A stretch of 64,000 bases of DNA, taken from the NCBI GenBank assembly GCA_902729315.2, contig LR746271.1, positions 4,422,001-4,486,000 on the forward strand, in the 5' to 3' direction. The number at the start of each line of letters is the position of its first letter. The stretch's first letter is position 1. Shown piece by piece: positions 45,981 through 58,443 of the stretch. A program made the position numbers and the translations under genes. Below the pieces are notes generated by a model. The model ran no database searches. It was not told where the DNA came from and saw only the letters and a program-made list of their open reading frames with translations. This DNA is from Spirodela intermedia. Taxonomy: Eukaryota; Streptophyta; Magnoliopsida; Alismatales; Araceae.

Positions 45981-47694
45981 TGACATGACTCAGTCGTTGT
46001 ATATTAAATCACGCAAATATAAAATTTATAAAACTAGAAAATACGAATTTTCAGATGTTTAGAAGTATTTCCAAATAAATATATCAATTATAATTCAATA
46101 AAAATTCCAAAAATAGCAGTAATTTTCCAGGTTGATCACAGGGATGTTAGTAATTATTCCGAATTTTTCTCAATGAATACGATTTTCTATGAATTTTATA
46201 CTAAGAAATAAAAAGGAAATATATTTAAAATTCACGAAAAAGGGAAATAAGGGCGCGGACGTCAGGATGACGTCAGCGCCAGGCAAGCACGAACCGGACG
46301 AAAATAGAGTTCTGCCCGGTGATTCTTACGTAAGCGATTACGGATGATTTAATTGATCAAATTAAGATCTGTAAAAGCCAGAAGAATCGTAATAGAACAA
46401 AGTATATTTTGGTAAATTAAAAACACAAAAATTATCACTAAATGAAGTGTAAAGTAAATTGAAAGCAGTAAAACAGAGTTCCGGCATCGCAACGGCGATG
46501 CGTTGGCGATGCACTGGAATCCTGAGTGTTCAAGAGGATCGTCGTGCAGTTTCCACGGCCTCGAAGGCTCTTCTTGGACAAAGACAACGTGGGCAATCTC
46601 TAGATCTTCTCGCGAAGTCTAAAGATCAATGAAGTGGGTCGTCGAATCATCTCTGGCGGCTGTCACCCGGCGGAGCGGAAAAACAGCGACTTTGCGGCTC
46701 TCCGGCGGCTGTCACCTGACGGAGAAGAGCTGGATGGAGGTGGGGTGCGTGTTAGGGAGCTTCATCCTCAGGTCCGCGCAGCAAGAGGAGGCTCTTCATC
46801 ACATCTAGTACACTCTCAGGAGGTGGCGACTGGTCTCCTGGCAGATCGTCCTCTTCCCAATGACGGCTTGTTCGTCGATCAATCAGAGATGCTTTACTCG
46901 ATGGATTCACAATCCTTTTATCGCGAATCGTTTAGCAATTTTAGTAGCAATGCTCCGCGAATTGCATTGACGAGATTTTTGCCAATGATCCAGCGATTCT
47001 CGTTGCTTAATCCTTCACCGGCAATCTGCAGGAAAGTCGCGATAATCAAATAAACATATATGAATTTTGACTCTGGGAGGATTCGAACTCGTGTCGGTCG
47101 CCCGCCTCTTCTGAGGAAGGTGTGACGGGGGTTTAGTCCCACATCGGTTGTACACCGATTTTTTGGGCGAATATATAGTAATGTTAGCTTTGTGAACAAA
47201 GTCACTTCTCTCGTGTGTACGACCACTCCTTGTCCTACAGCCGGTTAGCCACCAATGACGTGGAAGGGGAGTGGCGTACGCGTGCCTTGTCGTTCCCTAA
47301 GCTAAGCCGCTCGAGCCCTTGCTCACGACTTATTTCCCGACTCTACTTCCGACCCGCCTGTGGGTCCTCCCATTTTTGCAATATATTTTTTTTTATTTGT
47401 TCTTCATTTATCTCAAAAGTAAGACTGTAAAAATCATTTACTCCCCGATTGTGCTTCCGACCTGCCTGCGGGTCCTCCCATTTTTGCAATATTTTTATTT
47501 TTATTTGTTCTTCATTTATCTCAAAAGTAAGACTGTAAAAATCATATAAAATCACATAATTACCCAAAAATTCACGTTAATCAATTGAAAACAAAAAATC
47601 ATTTTTTAACACAAATATAAGTCTATTTATCATGAGTTAAGGCTAAAACTATATTAGTTACTAATTATTAACTCATGATAATGAAGACTTATCA
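45981..47694 (-). mobile_element. Solo LTR E (GC-rich subfamily) with 5-bp target-site duplication
   Basis: It begins TGACATGACTCAGTCG and ends ATGAAGACTTATCA, i.e. TG...CA on the minus strand; 1,714 bp. GTAGG at 45976-45980 and GTAGG at 47695-47699 form a perfect target-site duplication, so this is a clean solo LTR. Internally a 108-bp segment is tandemly duplicated (about 47333-47548). Confidence 0.93.
47333..47548 (-). repeat. 108-bp tandem duplication inside LTR E
   Basis: TCCTCCCATTTTTGCAAT begins at 47365 and again at 47473, a period of 108 bp. Both copies contain ATTTATCTCAAAAGTAAGAC and TGTAAAAATCAT. Other LTRs of the family carry this segment once. Confidence 0.85.
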
Positions 47695-47763
47695 GTAGGT
47701 AAAGTACGCAAAGTATTTGAATAATTAAAATTATAAGAGGAGAAAAAGGTGTAAATGAGGAAT

Positions 47764-48860
47764 AGTAAGAATATTAGAATTCCCATCAATCTTTGTAATG
47801 TGTGCTATAAAGTTGTATCCAAGATCATTACAGCACGACTGAGTATTTTTCTTGATAGGCTCATATCTCCAGAGCAGTACGGATTTGTTAAGGGACGGCA
47901 CATTCATGATAACATCATGTTAGTTCATGAACTAGCACAATCCCTTGACCAGGACATCCGTGGTTCTAATGTCATCATCAAATTAGACATGGAAAAGGCT
48001 TTTGATAGGATCGAGTGAAATTTCTTTACCGAAGTGCTTCGACGCTTCAGATTCACTGACGAGTTCATTGACCTGGTCGATGCATGCATTAGGGAGAACC
48101 ATTTCTCCCTATTGGTGAACAGCACTTCCACACCTTTCTTCACAGCCACGAGAGAGTTACGGCAGGGTGATCCCCTATCACCCACTCTCTTCATATTGGT
48201 TGAAGAAGTCCTTAGTCGAACCCTCTCCCGAGTAGTGACACATGGGCTTATCCAACTATATCATTCGAAGAGGGGTTGCCTGATCATATCACATTCTTTG
48301 TTTGCTGATGATGCGATACTTTTCCTTAATGAGTGTGAAGCATCCATCAAGAGACTCATGACTATCATCTCGAGCTACGAGCGGGCTGCAGGTCAACTCG
48401 TCAATGCCTCGAAGAGTAGCTTTATGGTTACATCTTCTGCCACCATTAGCACCATACGACACATATAGAACCTAATAGGGTTCTCGCGTGGTCATCTACC
48501 CTTTGATTACCTTGGATGCCCTATCTTCCTCGGACGCACTAAGGTTCATTACTTTGATTCCTTTTTGTACAAGTTGAGGAAGAAACTTGACGGGTGGAAG
48601 CTTCAGCTTCTATCTTCAGGCGGACGCATCCAATTGATATGCCATGTCCTCATGAGTATGCCCTTGCACCTACTTGCAGTACATGGGGTATCGGACACCG
48701 TCTTACAATTTGTGAGGCGGATTTGTACCTCCTTCTTCTAGGATGGTCAACTTGACGGGCCTCATCGTCAACGCCGAGTTTCTTGGGAAAAAGTATGTTG
48801 ACCGATGGACGAGGGTGGCCTAGGGATTAGACGCCCTGAGGATATCCTCGATATGCTTTA
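47764..48860 (+). pseudogene. LINE reverse transcriptase remnant
   Basis: Blocks in order: PINLCNVCYKVVSKII, LISPEQYGFVKGRHIHDNIM, VIIKLDMEKAFDRIE, a stop, FSLLVNSTSTPFF with LRQGDPLSPTLFIL, catalytic LFADDAILF (about 48300-48326), then a stop and YLGCPIFLGR and KLDGWKLQLLSSGGRIQL. This is the L1-clade order, with several in-frame stops. Confidence 0.92.
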
Positions 48861-48989
48861 GAAGAAACTTGTATGGCAGATGAGGACGACGAGATCACCC
48901 TTAGGGACCTTTGTACTGGCCAAATACGGGAATTGGGCTAGCCAACTTACCGACATAAAAGGAGGAAAGCAATGGGCAGATTGGCAAAG

Positions 48990-49750
48990 ACATTGGTTGT
49001 AGATGAGGCTTTTAATCTGATGGCGAGTGGGACGAGGCACTATTAGTGCTTGGTATGACACTTGGCATGCAGATACTCCCTTGGCCTCCTCTACCTCTTT
49101 TATGTCATCTTGGCCTCATCTTATAGTGGCTCAGCTTCTTGATGGAGATACTAGTGTATTCCTCCAGAGGCATGGACTCTCATTAGATTTACTACCAGGG
49201 ATCTCATTAATAGAGTTGGGCCTTAGTGATAATCATCCAATCTGAACTCTTACCTTAGATGGATGTTTTTCTTGTAGTTCTTCTTGGAATTACTTTAGAA
49301 ATCGCTCCACAAAATAATTTTGGGGAGATCTCATTTGGCACCCTGCTATCGTATCTCGAGTCTCTTTTTTTATATGGAAATTGATGTACCGCAGACTTCC
49401 TACAGATGATCGTATGTCCATCACAGGACATAACATCTGCTCTAAGTGTCATTGTCGTCCCATCACTCCAAGAAGTGAAACTACGGGCCACTTATTTTTT
49501 CATAGTGTTATTGCTACAGAATGTTGGAACCAACTCTTACTGAATTGGTCCCCAGCATTTCATATTTCTTCATATCTTACACCCCTAGAGATTTTTAGGA
49601 GAGTCTTTGATTCGCCGCAAAGCTTTAGGGGCAGCCCCTACCTACGTATTTCCATAGCATATATGTTATGGGAGATATGGATGGGGCGAAATCTCTCTTA
49701 TTTTGCAGGTCAACAAATGCGCACACCAGAGATCATGAGACACGTCACAT
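48990..49750 (+). pseudogene. LINE zinc-finger (zf-RVT) region remnant
   Basis: It reads GRGTISAWYDTWHADTPLAS, a shifted middle part, then LMYRRLPTDDRMSI and ICSKCHCRPI..ETTGHLFFHS. This is the Cys/His pattern of the zf-RVT domain that lies between reverse transcriptase and RNase H in plant LINEs. Frames shift at least once. Confidence 0.75.
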
Positions 49751-49904
49751 AATGGTTGAGAAGTATCCATCCTTTGGTGTCGCCTTCAACGACATGTTCA
49801 GCCTCAATCTGTGAGGCCCTTAGGACCTGGGGAGTCCAAGCCACGCCTACGCATATAGAAATCTCCACTCAGGTCGTCTGATGGAGACTGCCGCCAGTTG
49901 GACA

Positions 49905-50278
49905 CCTAAAGTTGAACGTCGATGGAGCAGCCTAAGGGAACCCTAGACCTGCAGGAGGAGGAGGCATCTTACGGGATCATACGGGGAGTATTATCTTTGC
50001 CTTTTCTTATTTTTATAACATTCAAACTAACACTGTAGTAGAGGCTATGGCGATACGTGACGGTTTGCTCCTCTGCGAGGAATGCAATCTCCATGATATC
50101 GTCGTAGAATCTGACTCACGAGTGCTTGTTCAGATGCTACGTGTAGGTTCTTGTTCACATTGGCAGCTTTAGAGTACTTGGATCGACATCATGCGTTGTA
50201 GAGCAAGGATCACCGCCATTACACACCAGTTACGAGAAGGGAACCAGACAGCAGACGCACTTGCTACATGACGTGACT
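49905..50278 (+). pseudogene. LINE RNase H domain remnant
   Basis: It reads KLNVDGAA, stop, GNPRPAGGGGILRDHTGSII, then TVVEAMAIRDGLLLCEECNL, VVESDSRVLVQMLR and ITHQLREGNQTADALAT. The DG, E and D acidic positions of RNase HI are visible. The domain is cut by LTR F inside the ADALA motif and resumes at 52177. Confidence 0.88.
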
Positions 50279-52171
50279 CAGTCGTTGTATGTTAAATCAC
50301 GCAAATTTAAAATTTATAAAACTAGAAAATACGAATTTTCGGATATTTAGAAGTATTTCAAAATAAATAGATCAATTATAATTCAATACAAATCCCAAAA
50401 ATAGTGGTAATTTTCCAGGTCGATCACAGGGATGTAATATAATATCTGGTAATTATTCAGAGTTTTTCTCAATGAGTACGATTTTCTTACGAATTTTATA
50501 CTATGAAATAAAAAGGAAATATATTTAAAATTCACAAAAAAGGAAATAAGGGTGCGGACGTCAGGATGACGTCAGCGCCCGGCGAACGCGAATCAGGCGG
50601 AAACAGAGTTCCGCCCGGCGATTCTTACGTAGGCGATTACAGACGACTCAATTAATCAAATTAAGATCTGTAAAAGCCGGAAGAATCGTAATTGAACGAA
50701 GTATAGTTTGGTAAATTAAAATCAGCAAAGTATCACTAAATGAAGCGTAAATTAAATTGAAAGCAGGAAAACAGAGTTCCGGCGTCGCGACGGCAATGCG
50801 TCGGCGATGCACCGGAATCCTGAGCGTTCGGGAGGATCGTCGTGCAGTGTCCACGGCCTCGAAGGCTCTCCTTGGACAAAGACGACGTGGGCAATCTCTA
50901 GATAAAGCAGGAAAACAGAGTTCCAGCGTCGCGACGGCGACGCGTCGGCGATGCACCGGAATCCTGAGCGTTCGGGAGGATCGTCGTGCAGTGTCCACAG
51001 CCTCGAAGGCTCTCCTTGGACAAAGACGACGTGGGCAATCTCTAGATAAAGCAGGAAAACAGAGTTCCGGCGTCGTGACGGCGACGCGTCGGCGATGCAC
51101 CGGAATCCTGAGCGTTCGGGAGGGTCGTCGTGCAGTGTCCACGGCCTCGAAGGCTCTCCTTGGACAAAGACGATGTGGGCAATCTCTAGATCTTCTCGCG
51201 AAGTCTAGAGATCAATGAAGTGGGTCGTCGAATCGTCTCCGGCGGCTGTCACCCGGCGGAGCGGAAAAACGGCGACTTGGCGGCTCTCCGGCGGCTGTCA
51301 CCCGACGGAGAGGGGCTGGATGGAGGTGAGGCGCGTGTTAGGGAGCTTCATCCTCAGGTCCGCGCAGCAAGAGGAGGCTCTTCATCGCATCTGGTACGCT
51401 CTCAGGAGGTGGCGACTGGTCTCCCGGCGGATCGTCCTCTTCCCGACGATGGCTTGTTCGTTGATCAATCGGAGATGATTTTCTCGATGGATTGCGATCC
51501 TTTTATCGCGAATCGTTCAGAAATTTTAGTAGCAATGCTCCGCGAATCGCGTTGACGAGATTTTCGCCGATGATCCAGCGATTCCGGTTGCTTAATCCTT
51601 CACCAGCGATCTGCAGGAAAGTCGCGATAATCAGTTAAAAATATATGAATTTTGACTCTGGGAGGATTCGAACCCGCGGCGGTCGCCCGCCCCTGAACAA
51701 GGGATTTAGTCCCACATCGGTTGTGCGCGGATTATTCGGGCGAATATATAATAAAGTTAGGTTTCTTGGCAAAGTCCTCTCGCGTGTACGACCACTCCTT
51801 GCCCCACAGCCGGCTGACCACCGGTGACGTGGAAGGGGAGTGGCGCACACGTGCCCCCATCGATCCAAGCAAGTCGCTCGAGCCCCTGCTCGCGGCTACT
51901 CCCCGACTGCGCTTCCGACCCGCTTGCGGGCCCGGCTGGCCGGCGCGATCCCCCATTTTGCAATATTTTTATTTTTATTTCTTATTCTTCATTTATCTCA
52001 TAACTAAGACTGTAAAAATCGTATAAAATCACATAATTACCCAAAAATTCACGTTAATCAACTGAAAACCACTTTTCATGCTTTAACACAAATATAAGTC
52101 TATTTATCATGAGTTAAGGCTAAAACTATATTATTTACTAATTATTAACTCATGATAATGAAGACTTATCA
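50279..52171 (-). mobile_element. Solo LTR F (GC-rich subfamily) with 5-bp target-site duplication
   Basis: TGACGTGACTCAGTCG to GAAGACTTATCA; 1,893 bp. CTACA at 50274-50278 and CTACA at 52172-52176 form a perfect target-site duplication. It lies within the LINE RNase H domain, so it is younger than the LINE. It contains a 144-bp triplicate and an exact B-box-like 11-mer. Confidence 0.93.
50763..51194 (-). repeat. 144-bp triplicate inside LTR F
   Basis: GCAGGAAAACAGAGTTCC begins at 50763, 50907 and 51051, an exact 144-bp period with only a few substitutions. Each unit contains GCACCGGAATCCTGAGCG and ends GGCAATCTCTAGAT. Because 144 is a multiple of three, long repeated open frames appear on both strands; they are not genes. 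Other family LTRs have one copy. Confidence 0.92.
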
Positions 52172-52588
52172 CTACACATGCAGTATGCACTCGTTTGTGC
52201 TCTGTATTCTCCTCTTGACAAGAGATGCCACCCGAAGCTCGAGGTCAACATCGCTTGGAGCAGATCAGTATGCCAGCACTTCGTATACAGCAAACACGAA
52301 GACCTGTCGCCCCCCGACAGTGGCGGACCACTTGGGCCAACCCCCAGCCAACACACGACCTGGCGTACACAACACTACCAACCACACATCTATCCTCCCA
52401 CTGTGGATTGGAGGATTTCGCAATAGTTTCAACCGAGATGATCAACCTTGGTCGCATCTATCACTTCATCCTTCACTTACCACTTTTCAAAGAGAGCTAT
52501 CTCTTGTCTTCCCTAGATCTCATATATGAGGCCCAGGGATAAACATTATCTCAACATCAATATAATCGAATCTTCATTTAAAAAAAAA

Positions 52589-53330
52589 GAGAAAAAAGAA
52601 AATTAGAATAAAATAATGAGGTGAATAAATAAAAAGGCGGGGAGAGGAAAAAGAGGCGGGATGAGTCGGCGGGAGAGGGAGAGAGAGAGAGAGAAAGGAA
52701 ATGAGGCGGTACGTGGCGATGGCGGGAGAGAGAAGAAAGAGGCTTTCTGCGGGGGGAGAGAGAGAGAGAGAGAGGGCGTCGGTGGGAGAGAGAGAGAAAG
52801 AAAATGAGCGGGTACGTGGCGACGGCAGGTGAGAGAAGGAAGAGGGTTTCGGCGGGGGAGAGAGGGGCATTCTCGTCGTGAGGGAGAAAAAGGTGGCGGA
52901 ATGAGGGCGTCAGCAAGAAAGAGGGAAATGGGGTTTCGTGGCGGCAGCAGGAGAGAAAGAAGAGGGTTTGCAACAGCGATGAGGTGGGCAGCAAGGAGCC
53001 GGAGTGATGGCGACGGGCGGACAGCGAGGAGGCAGGACGACGGCAACGGGGCAGACGGCGAGGCAGGACGACGGCAACGGGATAGACGAGGAGGTGGGAC
53101 GACGGTGACGGGGCAGCCGGCGAGGAGGCGAGATGACGGCGATAGGCTGGCTAGCGAGAAGGGGAGTGACGGTGATGCGGCGGACGACAAGGTGACGGGA
53201 CGACGACGACGGGGTGGCTGGCGATAAAAGGAGTGACGGTGATGGGGCAGATGACAAGGAGATGAGACGACGACGAGGTGGCTGGCGAGAAAAGGAGTGG
53301 CGATGATTTTGATGAGAAATGTTTTGAGTT
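52589..53330. repeat. GA-rich microsatellite and GACGACGGC-type minisatellite
   Basis: 52660-52870 alternates (GA)n tracts with a repeated GCGG.TACGTGGCGA.GGC block; 52960-53300 is a run of diverged GACGACGGCAACGGG- and GGCGAGGAGG-containing units about 35-50 bp apart. Overlapping open frames on both strands, the longest 247 codons on the minus strand (Ser/Pro/Leu-rich), follow from this composition. Confidence 0.75.
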
Positions 53331-53404
53331 TTTTTCTGAAATACAAATATTACTTATTGAGGCACTCATTTTATAAGCTCATAATTGGTCTCTTCCCCTT
53401 TAAA

Positions 53405-53760
53405 TAATATGCGATGTATCAAATTATGTAGTGGGAGCTTTACTAGGACAAAGAAAAGAGTCAAAATCCATAGTAATTTCATATGTTAACAAAACTATAT
53501 TCAATGCTCAATTACATTATACCATGATTGAAAAAAAGTTGCTAGCTATAATATTTTCATTAGAAAGCTTTAGATCATATATTTCAGAAGTTAAAATTAT
53601 TATTTATACTGATGATACAATATTAAAATATTTCTTAAATAAAAAAGATGTAAAGCCATGTTTATTAAGATGGATTTTATTATTCTTAGAATTTCACTAA
53701 GAAATAAAAAGTAAAAAAAAAATCGAGAATGTTGTTGCTGACCATTATTCTAGATTGAGT
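53405..53760 (+). pseudogene. Gypsy RNase H remnant
   Basis: It reads VGALLGQRKESKSIVISYVN, LHYTMIEKKLLAIIFSLESF, IIIYTDDTILKYFLNKKDVK and LLRWILLFLEF, then a stop, then ENVVADHYSRL. This is the canonical RNase H run following Ty3/Gypsy reverse transcriptase, with the reverse transcriptase itself missing upstream. Confidence 0.9.
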
Positions 53761-54019
53761 GATATAGGAAGCAACACTTTCACAAGATGCATTTCCAAAT
53801 GATCAATTGATGGCAGTTCAACATCGACCATCACCATGGTATGCACATACTGTCAATTTTTTGGTTTTTGGAAAAATTTAAGAATAGTGGAATAAGAATA
53901 GACAAAATCATTTCTTTTCTAATATTATAAATTATATTTGGGATGATCCTGATTTATATTACTTGAACAATGATCAAATTTTAAGGAGGTGTTCTTGATG
54001 AAGAATGTCATATCATTAA

Positions 54020-54840
54020 TAACGTGTGTCATTCATCTAATTGTGGAGGACATTTTTGTAGACAAAAAATAGCTGCAAAAAATTTTCTGTGTGGTTTTTA
54101 TTGGCCTATAATAATTAAAGATTATATAAAATTTAGTAGAACATGTATTACATGCCAATCTATAGGTAACATGAATAAAAGAGATGAAATGCTCATGAGT
54201 AACATGTTAATAGTTGATATTGTTGATGTATGAGTTATAGACATCATGGGTCCTTTTCTATTAGTTGAAAAATATGAATATATTTTGCTTGTTTTTAATT
54301 ATGTGTCTAAGTTGGTGAAAACTATTCCTACGAAAACTAATGATCATAAAATCTTAATGAAGTTTGTGAAGGAAAATAATTTTTCAAGTTTTGGATGTCT
54401 TATAGTGATTATTAGTGATGGAGGAACAGATTTTATAAATAAACATTTCAAAGAACTATTGAAAAAGAATAAAATACGCCATTGAGTAACCACTCCATAT
54501 CATTTCCGAACAAATGGGTAAACTAAAGTAACAAATAGGAAAATTTAGAGAATTTTGAGGAAAATAATTAAATTAGATAAGAAAGATTGCCCCACAAAAT
54601 TACAAAATGTATTATAGACTTGTAGAACAGCTTATAAAAATCCCATAGGTATGTCCCCATTTTGTCCCATTTTTAAAAAATCATGTCACCTTCTTATGAA
54701 AATAGAGCATAAAGTATTATGAGCGATAAAAAATTTATGTATGTCTAAATAATCAGCTGGTGAACATAGAAATTTTTAACTACATGAATTAGAGTTGAAA
54801 AATAAAGCTTATGAAAATCATAGAATATATAAATAAAAAA
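54020..54840 (+). pseudogene. Gypsy integrase remnant
   Basis: The HHCC zinc-finger part reads VCHSSNCGGHFCRQKIAAKN and CITCQSIGNMNKRDEM. The core reads VDIVDV, MGPFLLVEKYEYILLVFNYV, ETIPTKTNDHK-like and VIISDGGTDFINKHFKELLK, then a decayed TNGQ segment and the C-terminal GKPCHLP-like block. Stops and frame changes occur throughout. Confidence 0.88.
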
Positions 54841-56512
54841 ACTAAAACCTTTCATGATAAATGTATTAGCAATTTTATTTTTTATGTTGGACAAAAAGTG
54901 TGGTGAAAGATACATATGATCATTGGTGTGTAATAATTAAAGATCCTGAAAGTGATCATAACTTTAAGGTAAATGTAGCGGCTTAAAAATTACATAGAAC
55001 ATGAATGCCTTTTAGAAAAATAAATTTTATTATTAAAATAAATTTAAGAGTAAGATTGATGTGTCTAGCTAGAGACATTAAATTCAATATTACATGGGAG
55101 GCAACATTTGAGGTGATATTTTTTTTAACTTTATCATTTATGACAACATTTGTAGTACTTAACTTTGCATATATGCATGCTTCATTTAAAAATTATCTTC
55201 TCTACATATTTAGTTCTAATTTTTCTGTGTCATTGAGGAGAATGTTATTTTTAAGTTGTGGGGTGAAGTATTAACTCTGAATTTATGCTGTAGGATGATT
55301 AAAAACATGGTTTTTACATTTATTTTCATGCTCACCTAGCAAAGCAACTAAAAAAATAATTCAGAAAAACTACAACATCTATTTTTTGGTTTTCTGTCAA
55401 GAATAGTAGAAAATAATTTACAAATTGTCAAAAATAGTAGAAAACGTAGTCTAAAATTTGATATTCTTGATACCCTTTTCTCACATTTCAATCTCTTAGA
55501 CATTATTACTGAAATTCAAAATTAGAATTACAAAGAGGATAGTTTTAATTTATTTTTGACAAATCTGTTGTTTCTAAAAATATAATAGAAAACAAAAAGC
55601 AGAGTTGTCAAAACTATCTAATTTATAAATTTATTACATCATATTGCATGCACAAAAAATTAAATCAATTAGATTGATTGATACCAAAAGATATTAGGAT
55701 GATTATTATTGAGTTAAAAGAATGATTTAGTAGCATGAAATGTTAGAATATTCCTTAGATACATGATAGATAACATGGATTTTATTTTATAAATTTTTAC
55801 TTCATGATCTTGATGAATAATATTTACTTGATGTGAAAATTTGATTGATCATTTGAGCTTAATGATGATTTTTACACCCTCATCCATAGGATTTGTGCGT
55901 AAAAATTATTTACTTAAATCTTCTTTTAAAAAAAGTAATGTGAAAAATTTGAAAACGAAGAGTACACATAGAGGGCGTGATACATCATTCTCATTCTCGA
56001 AATTTGTCTACAGAAAAACACTAGTTGTAAAATAAGTGAATAATATGAAAGCCTTGAAAATGAAAAGTACACATGAAGGGTGTGAGACATCATTCTTATT
56101 GTAAAAATTTGTTTACAAGAAAAGTTATTTATCTACTATAGAAAATAATAGAACAAATATAGTACAAATTTCAAAAGTCAAGTCATGAAAAAAGGAAAAA
56201 TATAAAATCAATATTATTCTTTAATGAATATTGATAATTAAAATATCTTGTGAATTATATCTATGAGTGAAGAAGTAATAAAGATGTGAATAAAATAAGT
56301 GAAGTCTAGATTTTTATTCTCAGTAGTGCTTAGACATTTAAGTGCTTGACATCATTCTTAAATAATTGATATAAGTGTCCACAGTGTTTAGAAGTGCATC
56401 ATTTCTAATTATATTTTTATGTATTGAAATATGATGTTTGAAATTTGTAATTTTTTATTAATTTTCATAATTTCATTGCTAAGGGACTAGTAATAATTTA
56501 ACTTAGGAGATG

Positions 56513-58358
56513 TGTTAAGTCTTTATTATCATGAGTTAATAATTAATTAATAATAGAATTTTAGTCTTAACTCATGAAAAGTAGACTTATATTTATGTTA
56601 AATTATGAAAAGTGGTTTTTAGTTGATTAATGTCATTTCATATAAATTTATATAATTTTAATATTTTTATTTTGAGATAAATGAAGAAAATAAAAAGAAA
56701 TTAAAAAGGTAGAAAAAAGGGGGAACTTATTGGCCAGCTAAGCCCACAAGTGAGCTGAAAGCATAGTCAGGCAGAGCTGCAAGCAAGGGCTCGAGCAGCT
56801 ATGGACAGACTAGTATAAGACGTGTGTGTCGCTCCCTTTCCATGTCATCAGTGGCCAGCCGAGCATGGGACAAGGAGTGGTTGTATACACACAAGAAAGG
56901 GATACATGCGATAATAATCTCGCACTACTATATATCAACTTCAAAACTTGATATATAACTAATGCGAGACTAAATCAACAGTCATAGCTTCTTCGGAAGA
57001 TTTTATGATATAATTGCTTAAATTACCCCTTACTTATCAAATGGAGTTACATGTATGATGTCATTTATTTCACTACCTCTCATGTAGGCAAGCAATTGGT
57101 GAGAGAGAGTGATTTTCTAGGGCCAAAATTAATATTTTTATTTGATTAAGTCATAATTTTCTTATAGATTTTTTGTGAAAGCTTAAGTCATCAGAATTGC
57201 TCAATCATCAGCAAAAATCTTATCAATGAAATTCATAGAACATTATTACTTAAATTATTGAATGATTCTAGATAAAAGGATCGTGATCCATGAAGTAAAT
57301 TATCTCTGATTGATCAACAAACAAGTCATCATCAAGAAGATGACGATCCACTAGGAGATGAGCAGCCACTTTCTGAGAACGTATCAAATGCAATGAAAAG
57401 CCTCTTCTTGTTGTGCAGATTTGAGGATGAAGCTTCTTAAGATGTGCCTCACCTCCATCTAGTTCATCTTTGTTGAGTGATAGTTGCTGAAAGAGTTACA
57501 AAGTCACTACTTTTTTACTTTGTCGAGTGATAGATGTCAAAGATAATTTGACAATTTACTTCATTAATTTTTAGACTTTGTAAGAAGATCTAGAGATTTT
57601 TCACATTTTCTTTATCTAAGGAGAGCTTTTGAGGCCATAGACATTATACAATGATTCTCCTGAATGCTCAAAATTACGACAAATCACCGCCTTGATGTTG
57701 AAACTCTATTTTAACTTCTACCATTATTTTTTGGACTTCGAAAGGAGATCAAATGAATGTTTAAGTCATCTATGTGTAAGAAGAGTCTTTGAGGCTATGG
57801 ACATCATTTAATGATCCTCCAAAATACATAGAATTCTGACAATCTCACAAGGTTGGAACTCTAATTTTCCTACTTTTAACTTATTTTTTACTTCATTTAG
57901 TGATCATTTGTGTGATGTTAACTTTTGAAACTATTCTTCATTCAATTACGATTCTTTTGACTTTTATATATCTTAATTTGACTAATTAAATCATTTATAA
58001 TCACTTAAGCAAGAAATGTCGAGTGAAATTCTATTTTCACTTAATTTGCATTCATTAGGCACTGATGACATCCTAACATCTACACCTTTATTTTCCTTTT
58101 TAGTGAATTTTTAAATCTATTTTATATTTATTATTTTATCTAAAAATCATAAAAATCATATTTTTTAGGAAAATTCTGACATATTATTCAATATTATCTT
58201 AAATCTATGTGATTGACTTAAAAATATTTTATTATTTCATAAAATGTTTTATTCAATTATAAATGTTTTATTTTTATTTTAAAAATCTAAAAAATATTTT
58301 TCTAGTTTTATAAAATTTAAATTTACGTGATTTATTCTACAATGATTAAGTCACATCA
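56513..58358 (+). repeat. 3' LTR G (AT-rich subfamily)
   Basis: From TGTTAAGTCTTTATTATC to GATTAAGTCACATCA; 1,846 bp. It retains the terminal stem-loop, TATA-like string and decayed B-box-like region. It lacks the 1.1-kb insertion found in C and H. An 85-bp spacer separates it from the end of LTR H, which points the opposite way. Confidence 0.82.
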
Positions 58359-58443
58359 CCTATCTTTCAATTATTAGATTGTGAGTGATTATTGTGTTAC
58401 TTCAATGTATTTAACTCATATCAAAGACATATCGAATACTACA

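Larger units (their letters stand above)
47700..52588 (+). mobile_element. 5'-truncated L1-type LINE, split by solo LTR F
   Basis: Reverse transcriptase begins abruptly near 47764 (RIPINLCNVCYKVVSKIITA). The endonuclease and ORF1 are missing, the usual result of 5' truncation. The element continues through a zinc-finger region and a plant-LINE RNase H domain to 50278. It then resumes after LTR F at 52177 with a readable tail and ends in an A-rich tract at 52580-52588. Numerous stops (for example at 48016 and 48466) mark it as dead. Joining across one CTACA target copy restores continuity. Confidence 0.85.
53405..58358 (+). mobile_element. 5'-truncated Ty3/Gypsy element with 3' LTR G
   Basis: It starts within RNase H and continues through the integrase zinc finger, core and C-terminus to a 3' untranslated region and LTR G (56513-58358). 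Unlike the elements at 19.7-27 kb and 58.4-64 kb it retains the RNase H/integrase junction, so it derives from a more complete parent of the same family. Heavy AT decay and many stops. Confidence 0.85.

Noticed and set aside
50648-51142. 164- and 153-codon overlapping frames on opposite strands
   Set aside because: They are products of the 144-bp triplicate (divisible by three) inside solo LTR F.
52603-53346. 247-codon minus-strand open frame
   Set aside because: Ser/Pro/Leu-rich translation of a minisatellite; several long frames overlap on both strands and none shows a domain.
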